The position numbers were made by a program, and so were the translations under genes. A DNA stretch of 64,000 bases from Myoxocephalus aenaeus (lineage: Eukaryota; Chordata; Actinopteri; Perciformes; Cottidae): the NCBI GenBank assembly GCA_038501785.1, contig JBAMJR010000070.1:4890001-4954000 (forward strand). Reading direction: 5' to 3'. The notes beneath the pieces are model-generated. The model was not told the DNA's origin, did no database searches, and was given only the letters and a program-made list of their open reading frames with translations. Positions 46,045 through 54,456 of the stretch are shown here, piece by piece; the first letter of the stretch is position 1; each line of letters begins with the position of its first letter.

Positions 46045-49000
46045 TGAAAGCGACGCACTAGGAGAAGGTTTCCGTAGGCTAACAGGTATTTAGCAATGGG
46101 TGGAAAAGAAGAGGCATCACTCCGGCAGACAACAATGATATCGCTTCCTGACACTCTACCTCCTCTGGGTGTCCCATTACAATATCTCTTCCTCTTTCTC
46201 CTTCTTTTTAAGCTCCCCCCCCTCCCCCCTCACTCCCGCCATCACAGGCTGTCTTTCTGTCGCCTGCATCACTCTTCTTTCTTCCTCTATCTTCCCCTCC
46301 TGTCACCTCCTCCATCCCTGTCGCATCCGTCTCCCTCCTCCCCTCCTCGCACTGTTCATTCGTTGGTGGAGAGATGACAGCGTCTGGCTCCCTCCTCTCT
46401 CTCTCTCTCTCTCTCTCCCTCCCTCCCAAAAGCGGGAGGAGGGAGTTCTGTGCGCCAACTGTACCGCCGCCACCGAGGGAGGGGGGGGGGGGGACGGACA
46501 CGACGACGCCAGTAATCTGTCAATCTGATCTGGCTGCAGTTTGCCAGATGAGCAAAGAGGGAGGAAGTGAGATGGGTGGGAGGGGCATGGGGGAATGGGG
46601 GGGGAGTAAGGGAGACAATGTGTGAGACTGAAAGTGAGTACAGAAGAGGAGGAGTGACAAAAAGAAAAGAAAACGCTAAATTGAGAACATGGGTTTTACG
46701 GAGTAAAAGGCGGCAGAAGAAAGGCTTAATGGAGTCGGAGAGACAAAGAGAGAGGGAGCGAGCAGGGGAGATAAAACACCAGCGAATGTACTCTCTTTAT
46801 TTAATAGGGATTACGGGGCTGATCTGATGCACTTTGCAGGACCCTCCGCTCCGTCATATGGCTCTATATTTAATTATTCCCTGCCTTTAAGAGGCCCAGC
46901 CTCAGTCGCACGAAACCCAGAGATCGCCGCAATAATCCAAATTCATTTTCCAAACCGACACCAGATGGGGGGAGGGGGGGCTGCCGGCCGGCCTGGCACC
47001 GGCTCGCACTGACGAGTGGTGTGTGTGTGTGTGTGTGTGTACTCACTCTTCGTGAAGCGCGGCGGGTTGTCGTTGACGTCGGAGAGGGCGATGCTGACCG
47101 TGGTGGTGCCGGAGAGCCCGCCCTTCTGTCCGGCCATGTCTTTGGCCTGGATCACCACCTGGTAGTGCTCCTTGACCTCCCGGTCCATGCCGGGCAGCGC
47201 GGTCTTGATCAGGCCTGCAGGGGGGAAACGCACTGATTTAAAGGGGTGGGAGTTTTTATTTTAATAAAAAAGAAAGAAAGAAAGAAAGAAAGCCCATCTG
47301 GTTATTTTTAATTTCACCGCCTCGTCGAATGTGTTCACACAGCCAAAAATCACAAGGGCTCTTACTCGGAGGGTTCTCCAATCTGTGCACTCACAAGAAT
47401 CTTCATTTGCTGTGTTTCAGGATGAACAAAGGCGGGTTTTTTTCTTCTTTTAAGATGAAGTCTGTTGAGATCAAAATTAATCAGCGGATATTTTAGTGTT
47501 TAATGGATAGTTTTAGTCCTCTATTAAGCCATAAATCCTCTTGTTCCAGCTCTCAGAACGTGGGATTGTGCCGCTTTCATTCGCTTTGTGTGCGACAGTA
47601 AACCGAATATCTGAAGGTCAGACATGAAGGTCAGACACAACCTGTGGCTCCGGGATTATTTATTTTTTTATAGACAAAATGATTAATAGCCCAATCTAGA
47701 AGACTGATCGATGATAAAGAGAAATAATCATTAGCCGCGGTCCTAAAAGATGTTGTCAATGTTTAATTGACAGTGTTTAATCTGACCTTGAGGAAAACTT
47801 TTAAACGCTTTTGTGTTAATTGGGCCAGACGCACTCTTGAGAAGCTCGTTTGTCCGTTTTACTCTTCGCTTCCCTGAAAGCGCCGCGCTGAGCACAAGAG
47901 CACCTCGTGACCTCGTTGACCCCTCAAAAGAAACTACTCGAAAACAAAAGTGTTTTAATGTTTTAATTCATGGTAAAACTAAAATATATATATAACATTA
48001 GCTTAGCAGCTCTAAATCACATTAAATGACATTACAGTTGATTCATCTTTGTTATTTATTATATTGAGTAACACCGCTGCAGTTCACAATCCGACCACAA
48101 GGGGCGAACGGCAGCAAAGTGCATCCAGATGTGCTGTAAACAGAATGCATGTTCAATAAGAACAGCACACCAACATGCAGGATGCACAGTGCATGCAGCT
48201 GCAATGATAGCAGTGCACGGTAACCGTAATATGTGCAAACTATTTTGATAATTGATTATTCATCTGATATGATTATTCAGTGTATTTGGGTTTGCTGAGA
48301 CAAAAAAAAAATTGCAATTCTTGCAGAAATCTTGAAAAGTCAAAAGTCTTTGATTCCAGATCACAGCATTGCTTCTTCCTACGGCGCCTTCATTTGGTAT
48401 TTTGGAGAGATTTCTTGACCATTGTGGTAAAACAAGGTTCCATTTAGAACCAAATCTGTGCAACAAATGGTATCAACCACACAATTGCTGCATCATCTGA
48501 GACAAAATAGTTCAAGGGGAACGGCCATCATACCTCTTTCATAATGTTAGGAGCCCTTGAAAACTTTCACACTTTTCTGATTTATGACTATAGAAACACT
48601 TTTGCACACACACACACACACACACACACACTGCTGAGCTGCATCTGAAATGAATGTAAATTATTTAATCTGTCCCGGCTTTCAGATGATGTAATCCACT
48701 TCTGTGTCGACCTGCCGCCCCTCCTGTCCCCATAAACAAGACAGAAGCGGGTCCGCGTGGCTCTCTCCGGGTTTTTGAAAATGAGAACAGTCGTCGGTTG
48801 CAGCGTGACCCCTCTGAGCGGAGGCAGCTGTGTGATCCCAATAAGCGCGCTCGGTATGAGCAGAGCCAATAAATATGACGTGCGGCTCCGACGCTCGTCT
48901 TTGAAACCGAGCAGGTTTGTGTACAACCTTCTCAAAAGTCAAACCCCGCCGGATGACATAACCTTTTCCACAGGTGGACTACGCAGATCTCAAAGATCAC

Positions 49001-52000
49001 TGTATCACCTGGAATTGTCCTGAAATAAGCATCAGCTGTATTGAATGAATGATATTTCATTTTTTTTTAGACTCATGCATCGACAGGACAGATAATTAAA
49101 CCACCAAGAACATTATATTGCTGAAAGGTCAGTTCTCTCCGGGACCAGCATGGTGGCGTTTGCGTCCTTGTGATTTCAATTGAAGTGGACCAAAGGGCCC
49201 TAAAAGCCGCGGCGTATCCCTTTAAATTGCAGCGAATTGCATTCGGCATCATTGATCTCCTCTTTGGAATTAAGACTCCGCTAACGTTCCCGCCTTTTTC
49301 AAGCGCCGGCGCGGTTTTTCGCTCGCTCCTGCGCTCCTCCGCTCTCGTCAGATCTCTCCGAAACGGGACGGAGAGAGACCGAGTGAAGCGGTAATTGGCA
49401 GCACATTCAAAAAGGTGCGCTCCATCTCCCATCAGAGTCGGATCTTAAATCCTGTCTGCTATTACACCTTTTAATTTGAAGAGGGAGGGAGAGAGAATGA
49501 AGATGAAAAACCCCAAAGTTCACCCTAAATAAACTGCTTTGACAAACTCCATCGCTCCCAGTGTGAAGAGATGATTCATCGCACATCAAACAATGGGGAA
49601 GAAGGATGAGGCGCATCACTCAGAGTCGGAGCAGACGGGCGCGGCCCTCCACCTTTGCTCCTCGCTTCCTCCCGTACAGAACGTGTGGCAGAAAGGAAAA
49701 CGCAGGCAACTTGTTTTTTGCACGATTTATCTTCCACAAGCGTGCCGCGGCTTTACGGCTTGAATCCCCGTCTACCTTTGTTATTGCTTAATGACGACAA
49801 TGCACACACACACACGCAGAGGAGGAGAGCGGGAACAACACAATCCTGCTTATAATGCGATGTCCAGGCATGTCTTTGTGAAAGAGGGGATGTCAGCTTA
49901 CATACCACATGTGGGATAAACCATATTACTGTTAATCCCTGCGCTAATCTGCAAATGGCTTTTTTTTTTTTTTTTTGGTCGTCGTTTCCCTTTTGTTTAA
50001 GACACGAGCGGGATGTGTTCCAAAGCGCACATTAATGATTAAAACTAGCAAGCGGCTAGATTTTTGGGGTTGGTGATTTGCCACTCGTCCTCCTACAAAT
50101 CCCCCCCAACCCGACCCGACCCAACCCGACGAGTCGGCGCTCTTGATCCGGTTCAAAACGGGACGCTCGCAGCATTCCAGCGGGGTAATTTTGTGATAAA
50201 TTGTTGTAATTTCCTTCTTCTTGGTGAAAGCTCAGCTTCGCCTCCTGCTCACAGTTTAGTGTCAGTGATTTGTTACGTCTCCCCCGGGATGGCCACCTCC
50301 AGACAAAAAAAGGGTTTAAACTTGCGGGCTACATGTGTAGGTGAAGGATGAAAGACTTTCTTCTTCTGAAGAAGAAGAAGTGCACACAGTCAGGAAGCTA
50401 ACATCCTTTGTGGCTGCAGTGCATGCTGGTCCACTGAGGAGACATTATAATCTCTGCCTCTCTTTTCTTGGCGCTACGTTTTTGAACAAAGATCTCTTGA
50501 TTATGAAGGGCGAACACCGACTCGTGTCTTTTGGGACAATCTTTTGGGGCAATTGGTGCCTCATCATATAGCGAGCTGAGCTTTTTCTGCATATTTTTAT
50601 ATATCATGTATCATATATGCAAGTGCACTAAACGGTGAATTTAAGAAGATATTTCAAAATCGCGAAAATGCCCTTAAGACTCCAAAGAGTTTTAAAATAC
50701 TTATTTTTCTCAAAAAGAGGCGACAAAACCGGATTAGTCAATTATTTGGATATGTTTCATCACATTAAGAGACGTTGTACCGTAAAAGTCGGGTTACACG
50801 CCGCTACTACATTCGGTCAGTGTCCCCGTTTGCTGTAGCCAGCTGGCGCTTATGCTAGTTCCCTGGCTAACTTCCGCTAGCTCTCCGCTAGCTCCCCGAC
50901 AACCACCGAAGGTAGCGGGATCAGCCCCGGCTCGAGACCCGACTCGGGCAGAGGGGACACGGCCAGTAGCAGCAGGAGCGGGGAGCTAGCAGCAGGAGCA
51001 GGGAGCTAGCAGCAGGAGCAGGGAGCTAGCAGCAGGAGCGGGGAGCTAGTAGCAGGAGCGGGGAGCTAGCAGCAGGAGCGGGGAGCTAGCAGCAGGAGCG
51101 GGGAGCTAGTAGCAGGAGCGGGGAGCTGGTAGCAGGAGCGGGGAGCTAGTAGCAGGAGCGGGGAGCTAGCAGCAGGAGCGGGGAGCTAGTAGCAGGAGCG
51201 GGGAGCTAGTAGCAGGAGCGGGGAGCTAGCAGCAGGAGCGGGGAGCTAGTAGCAGGAGCGGGGAGCTAGCAGCAGGAGCGGGGAGCTAGTAGCAGTAGCG
51301 GGGAGCTAGGTTGCTACAGCGGGACACTGACCGGAGGTAGGAGCGGCTTGTAACCTAACTTTTACGGTACTTGATTCTGCATGCTGGATGCAGACGGTCA
51401 CTTCTAGAAAGTCACACGTATATCGCTATATATTGAGCGCATCATTTTTTTGGTTGGACGTAGGACTCGCCACTGACCGGTTTCTGGATCCACGGAGAAG
51501 TACGGCTGCCCCTCCAGGATGCTGTACACCAGCCGGGCGCTGTTGCCGTACGTGGCGTCGTCCGCGTCGGTGGCCGTCACCTGGATCACAGATGTTCCTG
51601 CGAGGAAGAAAAGAAAAAGATTCATGACGATGATTTAGATCAACTCTTCAATAACTGATGGAAATGGCCCCGCTGGATAATTGGTCAGGCTGATGCACCT
51701 TCTGATGAGGTGTCGCGTCCTCTTCCCGACGGCGCTCCTGCAGAATGTGACTGATCATTTCTGTCCCTTTGCATTACGCAGACCGATCGTTATCCTCGGG
51801 CCACTTACGCCCGTATACACGATTGATTTTCGCGGCTAATCGATAAGTCCTAATGTATTTTTCTAAGCATATCTCTCTCTGTGTCTCACTGCGAAACCCC
51901 CAAGAAAGCCTATTAGCGTATCCACAGATCTGGAGGTGTCTGAGAAGCCAAAACATCTGATAACGAGGCGAACGACCGTGATCCATTTCCTCTTCCAGAA

Positions 52001-52306
52001 GAGGGGATGAAGCCCATATTTCAGTGGAACAAAGGGAAGCGGTTAGCCAAGTGCTACCTCCCAAATGGCGCCTCGCGGGGCCAAGCGGTGCCTCATTACA
52101 TGCAGGGGGAAATTAATTGAGTAGAAATATTTAATGGCAAAGCGGCATAAATATAGCATCGCGCGATACAAGGGGTTAACGACCCCACGGAAGTTCTCAG
52201 CTGTGATCTGTACGGGCGGCGAGACGGAGAGTTTCACTCCTTCTCTAGAAATCAATGTCATCCGTATGGATGGAGGCAAAGAAATCGGAAGACCGAAGAA
52301 GCCAAA

Positions 52307-52337
<31 letters not shown>

Positions 52338-54456
52338 CAACGGCTGTGTGATTTGGTGTAAGTGACAGTTCGAGAGGGTTCCTGAGCAAGTTCACCCAAC
52401 CTTGCTGGCTAATACCTTTAACTAGGGAATTAGACTCAAAGAGGCTTTTCTGACATGGCGGCTTTTTAAAAAATATCACTGATCCACATCAGCCATCTCA
52501 TAGGCCGACTTTAAGCTTTTTCAAGAAAAAATTATATTCTGACAAAACAAGTCAGGAACAATCGCAGCTTCTTCTTTTTTTTTTTTTTTGCCGGGGAGGG
52601 TGGCGGGGGGCGGGGCTAAATGGGGTCGACTGTAACCGCTCTCGGCTGTCAAAAAAAAGGGGGACGGGTCGCGAAAAAGTCCGAGAGAAGAATGTCAGAG
52701 CCGTGAGACGACAATGAAAAACTCAAAGTGTTTGTCACATTTAAAGGGCCGGCGCCGCGACGCAGTCACTCGTGAACACATGCTCTGCCGAGCGGTGACA
52801 TCACACCTCGGTTGTTGCCATGGGCACCCGCGCTGGCCTTAGATAAGTGCCGGCCTCTCTTGTCTCTTGGGGTTGCTGAACCAAGTGACAACTCTGTCAC
52901 ATGTCCGGGCTGCAGGCCCGGCGTCCCTCGGGTCCCCGCAGAACCAGAACAACACGCAGTTTAAACCGTGTGTTCATGCAAGTATTGATTAGCAGCCCTT
53001 TTTTTTTTTATATTGTTTATCTATATTCATGAGGCCACTATGTACTTTTCAGACTAAGAGCCGCAGCCAAAGTGCACGGTGAATTAAAGTTTAATTCGCT
53101 GCCTAATGATAGGACGAGGAGAGCGGAGGGCGCCGCCTGAGACACTCTGCTGACTCTGCAGACTCACTGCAGCTGAAATATGCCGGTAATTAAATGAAAA
53201 AGCGTTTTAATAAATACAATACTGTATTTAAAAAGATAATCTGCACCCAGTGCTGAGCATCGTCACACGGAGACGCTTTACCTTGTTTATTCTGCGGTCG
53301 TAAATCAGATCCTAGTCTCATTTAATTAGTCTCTTTGTTGGGTCTGCGTCGTTATTATGATTGATAAAGTCCCATTGATCCAGGAAGACTGGCATTTTAC
53401 AACATCTCTGTCCTATTTGAATCATAAGCCTTTTAATCCAGCCACACACACACACACACACACTTAATTATTGTGTGTTTCATGATCAATATGTACGGTT
53501 TAACATACTAAATGCAACTCTCTCAGCCTTCTGTGCACACAAAGCCTATTATCACTGATTATTTATTTCATTATTTTCATTCGTGTGTTATTATTGTTAT
53601 GATACAATTACTAATCTGTCTTTTTGTTTTTATCTATTAACTCATTCAATTAATTTCCCTGTATAATACCTCGGGGGTGGGGAAAAGCTGCATGTTTACT
53701 TCAGGCCGACGGCGTGACCTGCATTAGTGAACAATTCTGAAATTCTAAAAGAAAGTTGCTCCTCAAAGAACTCATGTAATATTTAATATGTTTTCCAAAA
53801 ATGATTTGACCAAAAAACATTAACTCAAGGTCGACTCGCTAAATCTTCCTCCAGAGCCTTCAACCACGCCTCGGAGTCTTCCTCGGCAGATGGACGTGCT
53901 TTCTGCCGACGAAGACCTTGACGTGAAGGTGAAGGTCAAAGAGGATTCTCCCAAATCAAAACGATGTTTGACGAAATAAACCGTCCGTTATTAATTTAAT
54001 ATTACATCAAACAAAGTAAACAAAAAAAAAAAAAAATAGTAAAACCGCTAGTTGCTACTTCTTATTCTACTCATATTCTACTTTAACCTATCGTTCCCCC
54101 GTCCCGCTGCACGCCAGTGACTCCGCCCCCCCCACCCCCCCGCCGTCCTGCAGCAACTCACCGATGTCGGACATTTCGGGGACTCTGGCCATGTAGGGGT
54201 CCCTGGTGAACCGGGGCTCGTTGTCGTTGATGTCGTGGATCTTGATGACGAACTCGGACTGGCCCTCGAGGGCCTCGTTGGTGAGGCGGTTGACGGCCTT
54301 GGCGTGGAGGATGTAGTAGCCCTTCTCCTCGCGGTCCAGCCTCTTGGTGGCGTGGATGTCCCCCGAGTTCTCGTCTATCTTGAAGAGGGACCCCGCCCCC
54401 TCCCCCGTGAGGACGTACCGCACGCTCCCGTCTCCGCGATCCGAGTCAGAGTGAAG
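33300..54456 (-). CDS. cdh6: cdh6, type II cadherin, EC1 to C-terminus, ten exons
   Basis: This gene encodes a classical type II cadherin, a calcium-dependent homophilic adhesion protein of the plasma membrane whose tail binds p120- and beta-catenin. The ten exons (295, 120, 168, 188, 254, 137, 122, 118, 252 and 509 bp, read right to left) join in frame to give 720 residues and a TAA stop. Human CDH6 has 790. EC1-EC5 have the expected calcium motifs: LDREEKG and DINDNEP, then DADDATYGN, MDRE and DVNDNPP, then DADIGENAE and DVDEPP, then DPDDKNS, LDRE and DVNDNAP. One transmembrane helix (local residues of about 534-556) precedes RRQRKKEPLI. The C-terminus (QAFDIGTLRNPEAIE, APPYDSLATYAYEG, LADMYGG) fits CDH6 better than CDH9 or CDH10, and adjacency to drosha supports this. 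The signal peptide, propeptide and the Trp-bearing start of EC1 are missing and presumably lie to the right. Confidence 0.93.
34266..34862. repeat. Degenerate AAAAGTCATAGTATA satellite-like block
   Basis: Variants of AAAAAGTCATAGTATA and GTATGTCAAAA recur irregularly, at least fifteen times in 0.6 kb, separated by A-rich tracts. This looks like an old, decayed tandem array of a unit of about 30 bp. It is strongly A-rich on the plus strand. No open frame of interest is present. Confidence 0.65.
34884..34940. repeat. (CT)n microsatellite
   Basis: About 27 CT units directly after the degenerate satellite-like block. Confidence 0.95.
35374..35625 (-). CDS. cdh6: cdh6 exon: EC5 end and transmembrane helix
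   Basis: The exon is 252 bp, from acceptor GTGTGCTTCCAG to donor GTGAGT. It encodes DNTAWILTRRNSYNSLQQSI, YHVPVVISDGEYPMQSS, the cysteine-bearing end of EC5 (VRVCSCDREGNMKLCNAEAL) and most of the membrane helix (GALVAILLCVIILL). The codon split by the next intron is A plus TG, a Met inside the membrane helix. Confidence 0.96.
35827..35944 (-). CDS. cdh6: cdh6 exon: EC5 first half
   Basis: The exon is 118 bp, with acceptor CTTTCCTTCAG and donor GTGGGC. It encodes RIQTVSAADPDTPVGGHRFF and FSLAQEAAGKANFSVRDNK, the first part of EC5. It starts on a codon boundary and ends with one base of Asp. Confidence 0.95.
36102..36434. mobile_element. Inverted-repeat element (MITE), copy 1
   Basis: TACCGTACTTTTCGGGTTAC at the left end matches, inverted, the right end AACCCGAAAAGTACGGTA; the outer 16 bp are perfect. 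The next bases (AAGCCGCTAC and GTAGGAGCGGCTT) continue the inverted repeat imperfectly. A second inverted pair lies further in: CAGTGTCCCCG on the left and CGGGGACACTG on the right. The middle has two copies of a unit with GCAGCAGAAGCGCTAGCTAG. It codes for nothing and is a non-autonomous DNA element related to the copy at 50778-51369. Confidence 0.8.
36440..36602 (+). mobile_element. Non-LTR retrotransposon 3' tail
   Basis: CTAGCACTTTGCACTTTTAC is followed by TGCACTTTGCTGAAGCTGC, then GTGCAATGACAATAAAGTTG and AATCTGATT. That ordering, with AATAAAGTTGAATCTGA at the end, is typical of 3' ends of fish L2/Rex1-type LINEs. No coding remnant is attached, so it is a heavily 5'-truncated copy. Confidence 0.6.
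37453..37574 (-). CDS. cdh6: cdh6 exon: EC4 end / EC5 start
   Basis: The exon is 122 bp, with acceptor GTTTCCCAG and donor GTTGGT. It encodes DNPRQISRAPVYVRVLDVND and NAPAFATGYETFVCENAKAN, then Q. The DVNDNAP linker motif binds calcium between EC4 and EC5. It ends on a codon boundary. Confidence 0.95.
37575..38184 (-). other. cdh6: cdh6 intron, 0.6 kb
   Basis: It contains a GT run (37611-37634) and most of a retrotransposon-like fragment at 37728-37930. Poly-T tracts occur near 38070 and 38100. I see nothing else. Confidence 0.75.
37728..37930 (-). mobile_element. Retrotransposon 3' end fragment
   Basis: AGATAATCCTTTATTAGTCC, then CACAGTGGGGAAATTACAGG and TTACAGCAGC, form the inverse of a widespread fish retroelement terminus that ends ACTAATAAAGGATTATCT. 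The AT-rich stretch after it (AATAATACAATAATACAATA) also fits this repeat. I am not certain of the family. Confidence 0.5.
38185..38321 (-). CDS. cdh6: cdh6 exon: EC4 core
   Basis: The exon is 137 bp, with acceptor TTGAGCAG and donor GTAAGT. It encodes YSIDRRTDMDRMFNVHAGNG, SVFLLRELDREES and AWHNISVIATEF. The LDRE motif is the EC4 calcium ligand. The acceptor lies directly beside a CA microsatellite (38330-38366) that takes the place of a normal polypyrimidine tract (GT-rich on the transcribed strand). Confidence 0.95.
38322..41240 (-). other. cdh6: cdh6 intron, 2.9 kb
   Basis: It contains CA tracts (38330-38366, 39235-39250), a GT run (40174-40209) and CCT triplets (40660-40699). The rest has no recognisable repeat or exon. 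An open frame of 125 codons at 39612-39989 on the minus strand has no recognisable motif and is not called. Confidence 0.75.
41241..41494 (-). CDS. cdh6: cdh6 exon: EC3 end / EC4 start
   Basis: The exon is 254 bp, with acceptor GTGTTTCACAG and donor GTACTG. It starts on a codon boundary with PLDFEKKRQYSLRIQVENSH and continues with PFRDEATVKITVEDVDEPPV and EVKEDAARNTAIGSVSASDP. The EC3-EC4 linker is DVDEPP rather than DxNDNxP, as is usual in type II cadherins. Confidence 0.96.
41763..41801. promoter_or_regulatory. Three phased TCATGTGA boxes
   Basis: The 11-bp unit CAGTCATGTGA is repeated three times, placing TCATGTGA at 41769-41776, 41780-41787 and 41791-41798. TCATGTGA is the extended E-box (M-box/CLEAR type) bound by MITF/TFE bHLH-zip proteins. 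The spacing is about one helical turn. A regulatory role is inferred only from motif and spacing; the array may be a chance short tandem repeat. Confidence 0.35.
41917..41980. repeat. (AT)n microsatellite
   Basis: About 60 bp of AT dinucleotides with one CAT interruption. Confidence 0.95.
45127..45175 (-). repeat. CCCCAAACGGG x4 array next to splice donor
   Basis: An 11-bp unit is repeated four times plus a partial. On the transcribed (minus) strand it reads CCCGTTTGGGG. It begins 18 bases after the donor of the 45194-45381 exon. The pre-mRNA would carry four or five GGGG runs separated by seven bases, a layout able to form a G-quadruplex and containing GGG elements known to influence splicing. 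Function is inferred. Confidence 0.7.
45194..45381 (-). CDS. cdh6: cdh6 exon: EC2 end / EC3
   Basis: The exon is 188 bp, with acceptor CCTCCTCAG and donor GTCAGC. It encodes LYDFRVPESIELGSAVGLIR, ALDADIGENAEMDYRI, GPGMFDVTTNRSTQEG and VVVLRK. The DADIGENAE segment supplies EC3 calcium ligands. It ends on a codon boundary just ahead of PLDFE in the next exon. Confidence 0.96.
45382..47046 (-). other. cdh6: cdh6 intron, 1.7 kb
   Basis: It holds a 77-bp CA run, CT runs near 46397-46417, several poly-G runs (45581, 45837, 46482) and a GT run at 47021-47040 just before the preceding exon's donor. No exon is seen. Confidence 0.8.
45962..46038. repeat. (CA)n microsatellite, 77 bp
   Basis: About 38 uninterrupted CA units, the longest dinucleotide run in the window. 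Confidence 0.97.
47047..47214 (-). CDS. cdh6: cdh6 exon: EC2
   Basis: The exon is 168 bp, with acceptor CCCCCCTGCAG and donor GTGAGT. It encodes LIKTALPGMDREVKEHYQVV, IQAKDMAGQKGGLSGTTTVS and IALSDVNDNPPRFTK. The MDRE and DVNDNPP motifs bind calcium at the EC1-EC2 and EC2-EC3 junctions. It is flanked by split codons that agree with the neighbouring exons. Confidence 0.97.
50778..51369. mobile_element. Inverted-repeat element (MITE), copy 2, expanded
   Basis: Left end TACCGTAAAAGTCGGGTTAC matches, inverted, the right end GTAACCTAACTTTTACGGTA, followed inward by CGCCGCTAC and GGAGCGGC. It shares with copy 1 (36102-36434) the blocks TTCGGTCAGTGTCCCCG, TGTAGCCAGCTGG, CTAACTTCCGCTAGCTC, ACCACCGAAGGTAGCGGGA and GGGCAGAGGGGAC, in the same order. 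It is 592 bp against 333 bp, and the excess is almost all the internal tandem array. It encodes no protein. Confidence 0.8.
50971..51310. repeat. 20-bp tandem repeat, 17 units, inside the element
   Basis: The unit is AGCAGGAGCGGGGAGCTAGY, repeated 17 times over 340 bp with only single-base variants (final C or T, and A for G at one place). Very low divergence implies recent expansion or ongoing homogenisation. Confidence 0.95.
51478..51597 (-). CDS. cdh6: cdh6 exon: EC1 end / EC2 start
   Basis: The exon is 120 bp, with acceptor TCTTCCTCGCAG and donor GTCAGT. It encodes TSVIQVTATDADDATYGNSA and RLVYSILEGQPYFSVDPET, with Gly codons split at both ends. DADDATYGN contributes calcium ligands of EC2. 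The donor lies about 110 bp from the inverted-repeat element. Confidence 0.96.
51598..54161 (-). other. cdh6: cdh6 intron, 2.6 kb
   Basis: It contains AG-rich repeats (52309-52337), poly-T near 52576, CA at 53443-53462 and poly-C next to the donor (54126-54140). No exon or recognisable element is seen. Confidence 0.75.
54162..54456 (-). CDS. cdh6: cdh6 exon: EC1 (leftmost residues missing)
   Basis: The exon is 295 bp, with acceptor TTTTTTGCCACAG and donor GTGAGT. It begins in phase 0 with LHSDSDRGDGSVRYVLTGEG and continues SLFKIDENSGDIHATKRLDR and EFVIKIHDINDNEPRFTRDP to VPEMSDI. It is most of EC1 up to the first linker. In the family it follows an exon ending YVGK that carries the conserved tryptophans used in strand exchange. 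That exon was not found in the window. Confidence 0.97.

Larger units (their letters stand above)
47215..51477 (-). other. cdh6: cdh6 intron, 4.3 kb
   Basis: It contains GAAA repeats (47270-47291), a CA run (48606-48631), poly-T near 49961 and the second inverted-repeat element with its internal array (50778-51369). The 47.3-50.7 kb part otherwise shows nothing recognisable. Confidence 0.8.

Noticed and set aside
50971..51310. CRISPR-like array
   Set aside because: The 20-bp units are contiguous with no spacers, lie inside a transposable element and are in a vertebrate genome. The same reasoning excludes the 26.2-27.7 kb array.
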